Positions 23,654 through 32,773 are shown, counted from the stretch's first letter. The stretch: 64,000 nt of DNA from Uliginosibacterium paludis (GCF_039631355.1 NZ_JBDIVF010000006.1:62001-126000), one strand, 5' to 3'. Notes: generated by a model from the letters alone, not told the origin. Numbers and translations: made by a program.

Positions 23654-25630
23654 GCGGGCTTCCGCCGCCATCCCGCGCGGCAGGCGGAGGCCGCGTTGCG
23701 GCACCGTGCGGTGGCTCAGCCACTGGCGGGCCGCACGCAGCACGGCGGGTGAAGCCGACTCCTCGGGCACCAGCAGCAGTTGCGCCGCCCGCATCCGCTT
23801 GCCCAGCTGCAGATGGCCGCTCATGACCGCGAAGGGAATCGAGCACAGCAGCGGGCCATACACCGGTGCCAGCCAGAGCGCCGCGGCCGGATGACTCAGC
23901 TCGGCGCACATGCACCAGAGCGCCGCGAGCACGCTGTAATCCATGAAGCCGTGGGCGGACTCGCGCCAGCTCAGCGCGCTCGCTTCGCGCGGTGGCGATT
24001 TCCACTCGCGCTTGAGGCCGGTGAGCGCAGAAAACACGAAGGTGGTGTGGGCGAACATGCGGATCGGCGCCTGCATGACCGAGAGCAGGGTCTCGATCAG
24101 CGCGCTCGCCACGAGCCGGGGCAGGCCACCGAAAGCCGCCTGCTGGCCACGCAAGCCGATCGCCAGCACGCCCAGCACGCGGGGCAACAGCAGCATCGCC
24201 GCGGTGATGAGCCACAGCCAGTGCAGGCTGCTGGTGCTGGCGGCGTTCTCCGGTGCCACATTGCTCCAGGCCACCGTGCCGGCCAGCAGATAGCACAGCC
24301 ACAGTGGTGCCGAGGCGTAGGCCATCGCGCCGGTGGCGAGCATCGCGCGATGCGCGGCAGTGAGGCCGGGTTCGGCAATCAGGCGCAGGTTCAGGATGTT
24401 GCCCAGACACCAGCGCTGGTCCCGCTGCAGCTCGGCCAGCAGGTTGTGCGGCGTCTGCTCGAAGCTGCCCTCCAGATCGGGCACGACCCAGCATGAGTAG
24501 CCGGCGCGGCGCATCAGGGCCGCTTCCACGAAGTCGTGCGACAGGATCTCGCCCGACAGCGGCCCGCTGCCGGGCAGGCGGGCCAGCCCGCAGTGGCGCA
24601 TGAAGGGCTCGGTGCGGATGATCGCGTTGTGCCCCCAGTAGTGCGAATCGCCCAGCTGCCAGTACTGCATGCCAGCGGTAAACAGGCTGCCGGTGACGCG
24701 GGCGGAGAACTGCTGGGCGCGCGCATGCAGCGTGCTCTGGCCGCAGGGGCGCGGTACGGTCTGGATGATGCCGGCGCGCGGATGAGCTTCCATCAGCCGG
24801 ACCAGGCCGGTCAGGCAATCTCCGCTCATGATGCTGTCGGCATCGAGCACGATCATGTAGCGATAGAGGCGACCCCAGCGGCGGCAGAAGTCCGCCACAT
24901 TGCCGGCCTTCTTCTTGCCAGGGCGCTTGCGCACCCGGTAGAACACGCGCGGCCCGCCATTCGCAGCAAGGTTTGCGCGCAGCTCCAGCCAGGCGCGGCG
25001 CTCTTCTGCCTGCGCGAGCGGGTCGCGCGTATCCGAGAGGATGAAGAAATCGAACTGGTTGCCCTTGCCGGTCGCCGAGAGCGACTCGGCGGTCGCGCGC
25101 AGGCCGGCGATCACCGTCTGCACATGTTCATTGCATATCGGCATCACCACGGCCGAGCGTGTGTCGGTCGCCAGCGCGGTGTGCGCCACGCTGCGGGCCG
25201 AGAGCACATGAGCGTCGCCCCGCAGCATCACGCGGAAGCCGGCCAGCGCCGACCAGAAGCCGGCCGAGATCCAGCTCACCAGCGGCACGAAGAGCACGAA
25301 CTGCAGCGCCGAGAAGAAGGGCATGCCGGACCAGTCGAGCATCCAGAGCATGGCCAGACCGGTGACCAGCGTGGTGGCGAACATCAGCCTCAGCAGCAGC
25401 GTGCGGCGCTCGGTGGCGGCGATCTGCCAGGGCTCCGGCATGCTGTCGGCATCCGGCTCGCGGAGGAAGTCGCGCAGGCGAAGCCGCCCGGCGCGCCAGG
25501 CCTGCCACACGGGCGTCACGCCCTGCCAGGGCGAGGCCGGCATGCTGCCGCGGGTGAGAGGAGGCGTATCGCCGGGGTCGGCGAGTGCCGCGGTCTGTTT
25601 CAGTGTTGCGGGGGAAGGATGGCGTTCCAT
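23651..25630 (-). CDS. opgH: Glucans biosynthesis glucosyltransferase OpgH
   Basis: This 659-residue inner-membrane family 2 glycosyltransferase makes the beta-1,2-glucan backbone of osmoregulated periplasmic glucans. Membrane helices lie near residues 80-125 and in the C-terminal third. Catalytic signatures are in order: LSDTRD (199-203), DADS (263), HDFVEA (365) and QRWCLGN (405). It is shorter than the E. coli enzyme (about 850), lacking much of the N- and C-terminal cytoplasmic extensions. The start at 25630 overlaps the opgG stop by 31 bases in another frame; an internal ATG at 25543 would avoid this. Confidence 0.93.
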   Translation of the reverse strand: MERHPSPATLKQTAALADPGDTPPLTRGSMPASPWQGVTPVWQAWRAGRLRLRDFLREPDADSMPEPWQIAATERRTLLLRLMFATTLVTGLAMLWMLDWSGMPFFSALQFVLFVPLVSWISAGFWSALAGFRVMLRGDAHVLSARSVAHTALATDTRSAVVMPICNEHVQTVIAGLRATAESLSATGKGNQFDFFILSDTRDPLAQAEERRAWLELRANLAANGGPRVFYRVRKRPGKKKAGNVADFCRRWGRLYRYMIVLDADSIMSGDCLTGLVRLMEAHPRAGIIQTVPRPCGQSTLHARAQQFSARVTGSLFTAGMQYWQLGDSHYWGHNAIIRTEPFMRHCGLARLPGSGPLSGEILSHDFVEAALMRRAGYSCWVVPDLEGSFEQTPHNLLAELQRDQRWCLGNILNLRLIAEPGLTAAHRAMLATGAMAYASAPLWLCYLLAGTVAWSNVAPENAASTSSLHWLWLITAAMLLLPRVLGVLAIGLRGQQAAFGGLPRLVASALIETLLSVMQAPIRMFAHTTFVFSALTGLKREWKSPPREASALSWRESAHGFMDYSVLAALWCMCAELSHPAAALWLAPVYGPLLCSIPFAVMSGHLQLGKRMRAAQLLLVPEESASPAVLRAARQWLSHRTVPQRGLRLPRGMAAEAR

Positions 25631-27147
25631 GTTTCGGTGACCGTGTCCTGTTGATGTTGCAGATAGGCGCGAATTTCAACTGCTTCCTTGTCCAGGCGTG
25701 CCAGCCGCAAGGCCAGCCGCCATCCCCCGCTGACCTCGTTGCGGAACACGTTCTGTTCTTCGATGCGTGCATTGGCAGAGGTCTCGATCCGGGCGCCGAC
25801 ATCGGCCCCCTCCTTCAGTGACTTCAACGCCGGGCCGGCAAAATCGATGACAAGGTTCTCCTCGCTGGCGCCCAGCGGCGTGAATCCGGCACCGCTGCGC
25901 GACTGCAGCGTGTAGCCATGCGGGGGCAGCGCCTGCTGCGCGCCCTGCATCGAGAGCCGCCAGGCAAGCTCAAGTGGCTGCCCCGGCAGGGGCGGGCGCT
26001 CGGCGACCCAGTAAGCGACGACGTTGTCATGCGTTTCATCGGGTGCCGGCAGGAGCACCAGCTCGACACGGCCCTTGCCCCAGTCGCCCACCGGCTCGAT
26101 CCAGGCACTCGGGCGTCTGTCATATCTCGCCTCGAGATCCTCGTAGCTGCGGAAGTCGCGGTCGCGCTGCATGAGGCCGAAACCACGCGGATTCTCAAGG
26201 CTGAAAGAGGTCGTCAGTACGCCTTCGGGCCGCACCAGCGGGCGCCAGATCCATTCACCGCTCGCGCTCTGGATCGAGAGCCCGTCGGAGTCATGCACCT
26301 CGGGCCGGAATCCGCCCGGCAGCGGCTGGTTCTCGCCGGAGAGAAACATGCTCGTCAGCGGCGCGATGCCCAGCGTGGCCACCGGCTTGCGCAGGAAAAG
26401 CCGGGTACGCACATCGACCACTGTCGTGCTGCCGGGCCGTATGACGAAGCGGTAAGCGCCGCTGACACTGGGCGAGTCGAGCAGCGCAAAGAGCGTGACC
26501 GACGTGGCGCCCGCCTCGGGGCGCTGCAGCCAGAAATCGGTGAAACGCGGAAACTCCTCGCCCTGGCCGCCCACCGTGTCGATCGCCAGCCCGCGCGCCG
26601 AGAGCCCGTAGAGCTGGCCCGCACCGAGAGCGCGGAAATAGCTCGCGCCCTGGAAGACGACCAGCTCGTCCTTGTATTGCGGGGCGTTGAGCGGGTAGTG
26701 CAGGCGGAAGCCGGCGTAGCCGATGTCACCCCACTTGCGGGTGTCGAAGCGGTTCTTGCCGTAATCGAAGTCCGCGGTCGAGAAGGGCAGCTCGCGGACC
26801 TGGCCATCCACCACTTCATGAATCCGCACCGGCTGCAGGAAGTACTTGCCGAGGTGGAAGAACATCGCCTCGAAAGGCAGGCCCTCCTTGCGCCAGAGCG
26901 CCTGATCCGGCCGGAAGCGGATATCCCGCATCTGGTCGTAGCTCATCGTGCGCAGGGCCTCCGGCAAGGGGGGCGGCTCGTCGCGCCAGGGCTTCGCCGC
27001 CAGGGCCTCGGCCTGTGCCGCGACGCGCTCGAAGAGCGGGTCGGTCCCGGCCTGCGCGGGCAGGCTGAGGGCCAGCGCGGCGAAGCCGGTGGCCAGCAGG
27101 CAGGCAGACAGCAGACGGTGGCGAAGCAGGCGTTTCGAACATGTCAT
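25600..27147 (-). CDS. opgG: Glucans biosynthesis protein OpgG
   Basis: This 515-residue periplasmic protein shapes or branches osmoregulated glucans with OpgH. The signal peptide ends ALSLPAQAG (residues about 1-33). Family signatures follow: the N-terminal SYDQMRDIRFRP, FHLGKYFLQPV, the middle FRPEVHDSDGL and RPLVRP, then the C-terminal immunoglobulin-like part. The ATG at 27147 is preferred to one at 27153 because AAGGA then has proper spacing. It is first in an opgG-opgH pair. Confidence 0.94.
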   Translation of the reverse strand: MTCSKRLLRHRLLSACLLATGFAALALSLPAQAGTDPLFERVAAQAEALAAKPWRDEPPPLPEALRTMSYDQMRDIRFRPDQALWRKEGLPFEAMFFHLGKYFLQPVRIHEVVDGQVRELPFSTADFDYGKNRFDTRKWGDIGYAGFRLHYPLNAPQYKDELVVFQGASYFRALGAGQLYGLSARGLAIDTVGGQGEEFPRFTDFWLQRPEAGATSVTLFALLDSPSVSGAYRFVIRPGSTTVVDVRTRLFLRKPVATLGIAPLTSMFLSGENQPLPGGFRPEVHDSDGLSIQSASGEWIWRPLVRPEGVLTTSFSLENPRGFGLMQRDRDFRSYEDLEARYDRRPSAWIEPVGDWGKGRVELVLLPAPDETHDNVVAYWVAERPPLPGQPLELAWRLSMQGAQQALPPHGYTLQSRSGAGFTPLGASEENLVIDFAGPALKSLKEGADVGARIETSANARIEEQNVFRNEVSGGWRLALRLARLDKEAVEIRAYLQHQQDTVTETWNAILPPQH

Positions 27148-27476
27148 GGGCATTTTCCTTGTGCGGGGCCACTGCGGGCCGCTTTCTCCGAGAGAGATAA
27201 AGCAGCAAGGATGCCAGTTGTATGAGATTTCGTGCGCAGGCCTTGTGCCGCCGGCGACCCGAGGCATTCCGGCGGCGCGGGCGAGCGCTTGCGGAGGGCG
27301 TGGGCTGTCGCCGGAAGGCGACGCATGCCGGCGCGAATCCGGCTGTCTGAGCTGCCCGGGCACCTCGCCCGCGAGGCGGCCGGAAGCCCCGTCAGCCGGG
27401 CCCGTCAAGGCGCGCGACACGCTGTCGCAGGCGGACTGCATCTGCCCGGCAGCGTGTCGCCGTTAAGCGACGCGGT
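27148..27476. other. Intergenic region between opgG and cynS
   Basis: This stretch holds the opgG promoter region and the end of the cyanate operon. A weak hairpin (GTCGC/GCGAC arms, about 27450-27470) follows cynS without a T tract. I see no gene. Confidence 0.5.
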
Positions 27477-27920
27477 TCAGTACATCTTGTAGGGCAGGAA
27501 CTTGCCGCTCATGGTGATGCTGACGCGGTCGCCCATCGGATTGGCCTCGCGCTTGAGATCCATTTTGAAGTCAATGGCACTCATGATGCCGTCTCCGAAT
27601 TCTTCATGGATGAGCTCCTTGAAGGTCGTGCCATATACGCTCACCAGTTCGTAGAAACGGTAGATCAGCGGATCGGTCGGCACGGCGGTGGGCAGGCTGC
27701 CCTTGTAAGGCACTACCTGCAGCAGCGCGACGGCTTCCGGCGGCAATTCGAAAAGCGCGCCCACCCTGGCGGCCTGCTCGGCGGTGAGCGTCATCTGGCC
27801 CAGCAGCGCGGCGGTGGTCCATTCCTTGGACTGCCCGACCTCGGCAGCGATGTCGCTCCATTTGAGCTGTCTGGCGATCTTCTTCTCGACGATCATTTCG
27901 GTCACGTCATGGCGTTTCAT
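27477..27920 (-). CDS. cynS: Cyanate hydratase (cyanase)
   Basis: This 147-residue cytoplasmic enzyme converts cyanate and bicarbonate to ammonia and CO2. The N-terminal half is a helix-turn-helix-like domain, and the C-terminal half is the catalytic fold. The triad Arg88, Glu91 and Ser114 (YRFYELVSVYG; DGIMSAIDF) has the same spacing as Arg96/Glu99/Ser122 in E. coli. A GGAG site precedes the ATG. It is the last gene of the operon with the ABC importer, 12 bases after the ATPase gene. Confidence 0.97.
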   Translation of the reverse strand: MKRHDVTEMIVEKKIARQLKWSDIAAEVGQSKEWTTAALLGQMTLTAEQAARVGALFELPPEAVALLQVVPYKGSLPTAVPTDPLIYRFYELVSVYGTTFKELIHEEFGDGIMSAIDFKMDLKREANPMGDRVSITMSGKFLPYKMY

Positions 27921-27932
27921 GCGGGGACTCCT

Positions 27933-28790
27933 TCAGTCTGTGGCAAGGGGTTCAGGGAGGATTGCGCCCGGCCGTACCCGGGGCGGATGACGCGGATCGT
28001 GATCCGGTGTGTCGCGGGCGAAGTCCTTCGCGCGATTGACCAGAAAATCGACCAGGTGATTGCGGATGCGGTAGTACTGCGGGTCGTGGTGGATGCCGGC
28101 ACGCGTGCGCTCTCGCGGCAGCGTGATCTCGACCATCTCGGCGATCTTCGCGCAGGGGCCGTTGCTCATCAGCAGGATGCGGTCAGAGAGCAGGATGGCT
28201 TCATCCACATCATGGGTGATCATGAAAACAGTCTGCTGCGTGGCCTGCACGATCTTCAGCAACTCGTCCTGGATGGTGCCGCGGGTCAGTGCGTCGAGCG
28301 CACCGAAGGGTTCGTCGAGCAGCAGCATCTTGGGCTCCACCGCAAAGGCCCGCGCAATGCCCACCCGCTGTTTCATGCCGCCGGAGAGTTCCGCCGGCTT
28401 CTTGTGCAGGGCCTGACCGAGCCCCACCATCTCCAGATACCTGGTGCTGCGCGCCTCCACCTCGGCACGCGACCATTCCGGGTGACGCGAACGCACGCCG
28501 AAGGCCACATTGCCCAGCGCACTCATCCAGGGCAGCAGGGCATGACTCTGGAATACCACGCCACGATCCAGCGCCGGGCCACGCACCTCGCGGCCATCCA
28601 TGAACACATGGCCGCTGCTGGCCTCATCCAGCCCGGCCAGCACGTTCAGGATGGTGGTCTTGCCGCAGCCCGAGTGGCCCAGGATGCAGACAAACTCGCC
28701 GCGCTCGATGCCGAAATGGATGTTCTCGAACACCGGCGGGCCTTCGGGCGCATAGCGCCGGGCGAGGGATTCGATTCTCAAGAATGACAT
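27933..28790 (-). CDS. cynD: Cyanate/nitrate-type ABC importer ATPase
   Basis: This 285-residue ATPase of the NrtD/CynD/TauB class powers the adjacent permease. It has Walker A GHSGCGKTT, signature LSGGMKQR, Walker B LLLDEPFGALD and the ITHDVDEA H-loop characteristic of the NitT/TauT family. The C-terminal tail (about 30 residues, proline and aspartate rich) is extra. Position next to cynS supports cyanate as the substrate, although nitrate-type paralogs look alike. Confidence 0.9.
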   Translation of the reverse strand: MSFLRIESLARRYAPEGPPVFENIHFGIERGEFVCILGHSGCGKTTILNVLAGLDEASSGHVFMDGREVRGPALDRGVVFQSHALLPWMSALGNVAFGVRSRHPEWSRAEVEARSTRYLEMVGLGQALHKKPAELSGGMKQRVGIARAFAVEPKMLLLDEPFGALDALTRGTIQDELLKIVQATQQTVFMITHDVDEAILLSDRILLMSNGPCAKIAEMVEITLPRERTRAGIHHDPQYYRIRNHLVDFLVNRAKDFARDTPDHDPRHPPRVRPGAILPEPLATD

Positions 28791-28794
28791 CGGC

Positions 28795-29637
28795 TTACTC
28801 CCGGTAGCTCACCAGCCGTGCCAGCCGGGCCAGCGCCGCATCGAGCAGCATGCCGACCAGGCCGATCACGAGGATGGCGGTGAAGATGTTGGTGATCGAG
28901 AGGTTGTTCCACTCGTTCCACACGAAGTAGCCGATGCCGGTGCCGCCCACCAGCATCTCCGCCGCCACGATCACCAGCCAGGCGATGCCGATGGAGATCC
29001 GCATGCCGGTCATGATGGTGGGGGCGGCGGCCGGCAGGATCACGCAGAAGGCGGTGCGCAGCCGGCTCACTTCCAGCGTGCGCGCCACGTTGAGCCAGTC
29101 CCGCCGCACGCTTGCCACGCCAAAGGCGGTATTGATCAGCATCGGCCAGATCGAGCAGATGAAGATCACGAAGATTGCCGAGATGCCCGAATCCTTGATT
29201 GTGTAGAGCGCAAGCGGCATCCAGGCCAGCGGCGAGACCGGCTTCAGGATCTGGATGTAGGGGTCCAGCGCGCGATGAATCAGTGGCGACATGCCGATCA
29301 CGAAGCCCAGCGGGATCGCGACCAGTGCTGCGAGCAGATAGCCGCCCAGCACGCGCGCAATCGAATGGCCGATCTGGATGCCAATGCCTTTGTCATTGGT
29401 GCCGCGATCGTAGAAGGGGTCACGCAGGTGTTCCCAGAGTTTCGCGCCGACTTCGGCCGGGCCGGGAAAAGCGCTTTTCGCACCGGTGGCGGCAGCGCCG
29501 CCCACCAGTGCCGCATACTCCGGATCAACGATTACTGCGGCCTCCTTCTGCCGCGTGGCGAGATGCCAGGCGGAGAGCGCAAGCAGCAGGATCAGCAGGG
29601 AGAGGAAGGGCGCATGCCAGGGTTTATGTTTGGTCAT
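28795..29637 (-). CDS. cynB: Cyanate/nitrate-type ABC importer permease
   Basis: This 280-residue inner-membrane subunit has a first helix at about residues 11-26, then the NitT/TauT permease block. The EAA-type cytoplasmic loop is visible as WLNVARTLEVSRLRTAFCVILPAAAPTIMTGMRIS. Later helices include GIAWLVIVAAEMLVGGTGIGYFVWNEWN. It follows the binding protein after a 112-base gap carrying a REP-like repeat and precedes the ATPase by 4 bases. Confidence 0.9.
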   Translation of the reverse strand: MTKHKPWHAPFLSLLILLLALSAWHLATRQKEAAVIVDPEYAALVGGAAATGAKSAFPGPAEVGAKLWEHLRDPFYDRGTNDKGIGIQIGHSIARVLGGYLLAALVAIPLGFVIGMSPLIHRALDPYIQILKPVSPLAWMPLALYTIKDSGISAIFVIFICSIWPMLINTAFGVASVRRDWLNVARTLEVSRLRTAFCVILPAAAPTIMTGMRISIGIAWLVIVAAEMLVGGTGIGYFVWNEWNNLSITNIFTAILVIGLVGMLLDAALARLARLVSYRE

Positions 29638-29652
29638 GGTGCGTAGCGTTGT

Positions 29653-29737
29653 GTAGCCCGGATGCAGCGAAGCGGAATCCGGGGGCGGTGCATGACAGGG
29701 GCCCCGGATGCCGGCCGCAGGCCTTCATCCGGGCTAC
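29653..29737. repeat. REP-like inverted repeat within the cyanate operon
   Basis: GTAGCCCGGATG (29653-29664) and its exact reverse complement CATCCGGGCTAC (29726-29737) flank a pair of GGAATCCGGG/CCCCGGATG segments. This resembles the widespread TAGCCCGGATG repeat family and would form a long mRNA stem between the binding-protein and permease genes. Confidence 0.85.
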
Positions 29738-29749
29738 GGGTTTGCGGTG

Positions 29750-31099
29750 TCAGCTCCGCTTGATGGAAAAACTCTTCAGGTAGGCCTCCGGCTGCGCCGG
29801 GTTGAATTCCTTGCCCATCACCGAGAATTTCTTCGTGCCGCTGGCGGGCGGCGTGAAGCCGGCCTCCTTCATCAGGCGCGTGGCATCGGTGGCGAGATAG
29901 ACCTCGCGGGCAATCTTCGCGTAGTCGATGTCACCCTTGACCTGCCCCCAGCGCTTCATCTGGGTCAGGATCCAGATCGCGAACGAGTCATAGGGGAAGG
30001 GGTCGAAGTCGATGCGGTCCGGATCCTTGCGCACGCCACCCAGGCCATCGGCAAAGGTGCCGGTGAGCACCTGCTCGATCACGGTGACCGGCTGGTTCAG
30101 ATAGTTCGCCGGCGCAATGGCGGCGGCGATTTCCTTGCGGTGTTCGTCCTTGCTGGCATAGGCCGTGGCTTCGATGATGGCTTTCAGCAGTGCCTGATAG
30201 GTGTTGGGCATGCTGGTCACGAATTCCTTGCTGGCCGTGAATGCACAGCACGGATGCTGGTTCCAGATTTCCTTGGTCAGAATGTGGATGAAGCCGACGC
30301 CGTCATACACCGCGCGCTGGTTCATCGGGTCGGGGGCCAGGAAACCGTCGATGTTGTCGGCGCGCAGGTTGGCCACCATTTCCGGCGGCGGCACGGCGCG
30401 GATCTGCACATCGGTATCCGGGTCGAGGCCATGCTCGGCGAGGTAGTAGCGCAAGAGGTAGTTGTGCATCGAGTAGTCGAAAGGCACGGCCAGCCGGAAG
30501 CCCTTCCACTGCTTCGGATCGCGTTTGTCCTTGTGCTTCATGGCCAGCGTGATGGCCTGGCCGTTGATGTTCTCGATGGCAGGCACGGTCCAGGGCACCG
30601 GGCTTGCGCCCACGCCCATCGAGATCGCCAGCGGCATCGGCGTGAGCATGTGGGCGGCGTCGTATTCCTTGTTCAGCGCCTTGTCACGGATCACGGCCCA
30701 GCCGGCGGTTTTCACTACCTCCACATCCAGCCCCTGTTTCGCATAGAAGCCCATGGGAGCCGCCATGATGATGGGCGTGGCGCAGGTGATGGGAATGAAA
30801 CCCACCTTGAGTTTCTGCTTTTCCAGCTTGCCGTTGCCCTGTGCGAAAGCTTCCTTTGCTGCACCCAGCGGGAAGAAGGTCGAGATCGCGGCGAGCGCCG
30901 TGCCGGCGCCTACCGCGCGCAGGAAATGGCGCCGCTCGCGGTCGTCCGGAAAAATCGCGCGCATCACGGCGGACTCGACAGCACGATGCTGCGCCGCTTC
31001 CAGCGCGCTGTCGTGCTCGACCTGGCTGCCATGGCGACCACAGCTGCAGCCGCGATGCAGCGGCTGCTCCGGGTCGAAGGGATTGCGGAAAATCGGCAT
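29750..31099 (-). CDS. cynA: Cyanate/nitrate-type ABC binding protein (CmpA/NrtA family)
   Basis: This 449-residue periplasmic binding protein starts with a cytoplasmic-looking 55-residue leader containing RGCSCGRHG, seen in some NrtA-type proteins, followed by a Tat signal RRHFLRAVGAGTALAAI cut near AFAQG. The ligand-binding domains show the NMT1/NrtA patterns LKVGFIPITCATPIIMA, MLTPMPLAISMG and PPPEMVANLRADNIDGFLAPDP. Its operon includes the cyanase gene, favouring cyanate, but nitrate or bicarbonate cannot be excluded from sequence. Confidence 0.88.
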   Translation of the reverse strand: MPIFRNPFDPEQPLHRGCSCGRHGSQVEHDSALEAAQHRAVESAVMRAIFPDDRERRHFLRAVGAGTALAAISTFFPLGAAKEAFAQGNGKLEKQKLKVGFIPITCATPIIMAAPMGFYAKQGLDVEVVKTAGWAVIRDKALNKEYDAAHMLTPMPLAISMGVGASPVPWTVPAIENINGQAITLAMKHKDKRDPKQWKGFRLAVPFDYSMHNYLLRYYLAEHGLDPDTDVQIRAVPPPEMVANLRADNIDGFLAPDPMNQRAVYDGVGFIHILTKEIWNQHPCCAFTASKEFVTSMPNTYQALLKAIIEATAYASKDEHRKEIAAAIAPANYLNQPVTVIEQVLTGTFADGLGGVRKDPDRIDFDPFPYDSFAIWILTQMKRWGQVKGDIDYAKIAREVYLATDATRLMKEAGFTPPASGTKKFSVMGKEFNPAQPEAYLKSFSIKRS

Positions 31100-31117
31100 G
31101 ACGATGTCCTTTCTCGA

Positions 31118-31801
31118 TCAGGCGGGTTCGGCGCTGGCGGCCGGGGGAGTGGCGAATTCGATGTCGTCGCGGTAGAGGTGGCGGGCGCGGTGGTATTCCA
31201 TGATCCGGGCCACTTCGCTGATGAAGCCCTCGTCATACCCGGCGCGGGCGAGCAGATGGAAACCCAGCTCCATGCCGGAGCTGATCCCGCCGGCGGTCAC
31301 GATGCGGCCGGCATCCACCACCCGTGCGCGACTCACCCGGCAGGCCGGCGCGATCTCGGCGAGGCGGTCGATCGGGGTCTTGCCCAGATGCGAGGCTTCG
31401 AGCCGGTCCGGCTCCTTGCGATTGGTGGCCGGCAAGCCGTCAAGCAGTCCCATGCGGGCGTAGATCCAAGAGCCGGTGCACACGCTGGTCAGCAGGCAGC
31501 TCTCGGGCAGTTCGCGGATGTACTGGTGCAGGCGCAGATTGCGCATTTCCTGGCGTGTGCCGAAGCCACCGGGAATCAGGAAGGCGTCCAGCGCGGGCTG
31601 ATCGTTGAAGCCGTAGTTCGGCAGCAGCGTGAAGCCGGCCTGCGTCTGCACCGGCCGCAGCGTTTCGCCGATCAGCGAAACATCGATCTCCGGATCAAGC
31701 CGCCGCGCCACCGACAGCACACCCGCCGGCGCCGCGTAATCCAGGATCTCGGCATCCTTGAATACGTAAATCCCAAGCCGGAACCCCGGAATATGTGTCA
31801 T
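31118..31801 (-). CDS. DJ-1/PfpI family protein leading the cyanate operon
   Basis: This 227-residue protein has the DJ-1/PfpI fold: strand-turn IYVFKDAEILDYAAP with Asp21, then the nucleophile elbow TSVCTGSW with Cys108, and a later GGISSGMELGFHLLAR helix. Asp21 and Cys108 fall where isonitrile hydratase has its catalytic pair, but a chaperone, amidase-like or regulatory role is also possible. It is 18 bases upstream of the binding-protein gene on the same strand, with AGGGGGTG ahead of its ATG, so it is the first gene of the cyanate operon. Confidence 0.88.
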   Translation of the reverse strand: MTHIPGFRLGIYVFKDAEILDYAAPAGVLSVARRLDPEIDVSLIGETLRPVQTQAGFTLLPNYGFNDQPALDAFLIPGGFGTRQEMRNLRLHQYIRELPESCLLTSVCTGSWIYARMGLLDGLPATNRKEPDRLEASHLGKTPIDRLAEIAPACRVSRARVVDAGRIVTAGGISSGMELGFHLLARAGYDEGFISEVARIMEYHRARHLYRDDIEFATPPAASAEPA

Positions 31802-32242
31802 CTGTCACCCCCTGTCTGGAGGCTCCAGATTAGGGAGCTCGCGCCACGGCCGGTATCACCGGAATCGTGATCGGGGTGTAGTGAGAGCACTACAGGCGCA
31901 GAGACGGAAACCTGCGCGAGCGAGCCGCCCTGCAAGGAGTGAATTGAACGCAGTGGGCCGCGCGACTTCGCTCAGCTTGTTCGACGCGCTTCGCTTCGCT
32001 TCGCTCAATCTTAAGTACGGCCATGGATGCGGCATTTCGTAGGGCGCTCTGAGCAAGGCGAAGCGCGCCGCAGCAGCGTGCGGCAAGGCTGGGCTTGCTA
32101 TCGCTGACTCATAACTCATGCTCGGCACTCTCATGCCCTTCCGCAGGGCGCTCTGAGCACGGCGAAGCGTGCCGCAGCAGCGTGCGGGAAGGCCTCGCCA
32201 TGCGGAGCGTACGGTGGCGACGAGAACCGGAGGCGGCGCGGT
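31802..32242. repeat. Intergenic REP-like repeats between the cyanate operon and the acetyltransferase
   Basis: A 43-base direct repeat starting AGGGCGCTCTGAGCA occurs at 32041-32083 and 32145-32187 (104 bases apart, three differences). A partial inverted copy (GCGCTTCGCTTCGCT) lies near 31986-32004. The same family occurs at 38257-38288 and, inverted, at 38401-38433. Otherwise only the inverted repeats at 31855-31894 are notable; no gene is seen. Confidence 0.85.
31855..31894. promoter_or_regulatory. Two adjacent inverted repeats upstream of the cyanate operon
   Basis: ATCAC-7-GTGAT (31855-31871) is followed by the perfect hairpin TGTAGTG-AGAG-CACTACA (31877-31894). They lie 54-93 bases before the first ATG of the operon, where a regulator would bind. 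The binding factor is unknown; no regulator gene adjoins. Confidence 0.5.
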
Positions 32243-32773
32243 CTAGCGGATGAGCTCGACCCAGTAACGCTGGACGACCACGCCGCGCTGGGCGCTGACG
32301 ACTTCATCTTCCAGCACGCCGCCGTTGCGCAGGATGACCCGGGCCGAGGCGCGGTTGTTGCGGTCGCAGGTGACCAGCGCACGCGTAATGCCAAGCTGCG
32401 CTGTCGCCGCAAGCGAGTGCTGCAGCAGGGCGGTGCCGTAGCCCTTGCCGCGCGCAGAAGGCCGCACGCCATAGCCGATGTGCCCGCCTTCGCGCAGCAG
32501 CGATGCGGTGAGCCGGTGCCGGATGTTGGAGACGGCCAGCACTTCGCCCGACTCATCCACCAGCCAGAAACTCGAGTGCGGCACGAAGCCCTCCGGCAGG
32601 CCGAGGCCTTGCGCGTTGTCGTCGAGGCGGGCCAGAAATGCCGGGAAATCCGAGTGATCGAAACCCAGCACGAAGGGCACGAGCTGCCCGCCCGAGTCCT
32701 TGAACTCGGCCACCAGTGCCCTGTAGGAATCCGCCAGTGCGGCCTGGGGAGAGACGAGTGTCAGTGTGCTCAT
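32243..32773 (-). CDS. GNAT family N-acetyltransferase
   Basis: This 176-residue cytoplasmic enzyme has the acetyl-CoA loop IGYGVRPSARGKGYGTALL around residues 98-116, after the beta4 strand and before the NNRASARVILRNGG segment, a typical GNAT motif order. It resembles the COG3981-type group of unassigned acetyltransferases. Substrate is unknown. The gene stands alone next to REP-like repeats. Confidence 0.85.
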   Translation of the reverse strand: MSTLTLVSPQAALADSYRALVAEFKDSGGQLVPFVLGFDHSDFPAFLARLDDNAQGLGLPEGFVPHSSFWLVDESGEVLAVSNIRHRLTASLLREGGHIGYGVRPSARGKGYGTALLQHSLAATAQLGITRALVTCDRNNRASARVILRNGGVLEDEVVSAQRGVVVQRYWVELIR

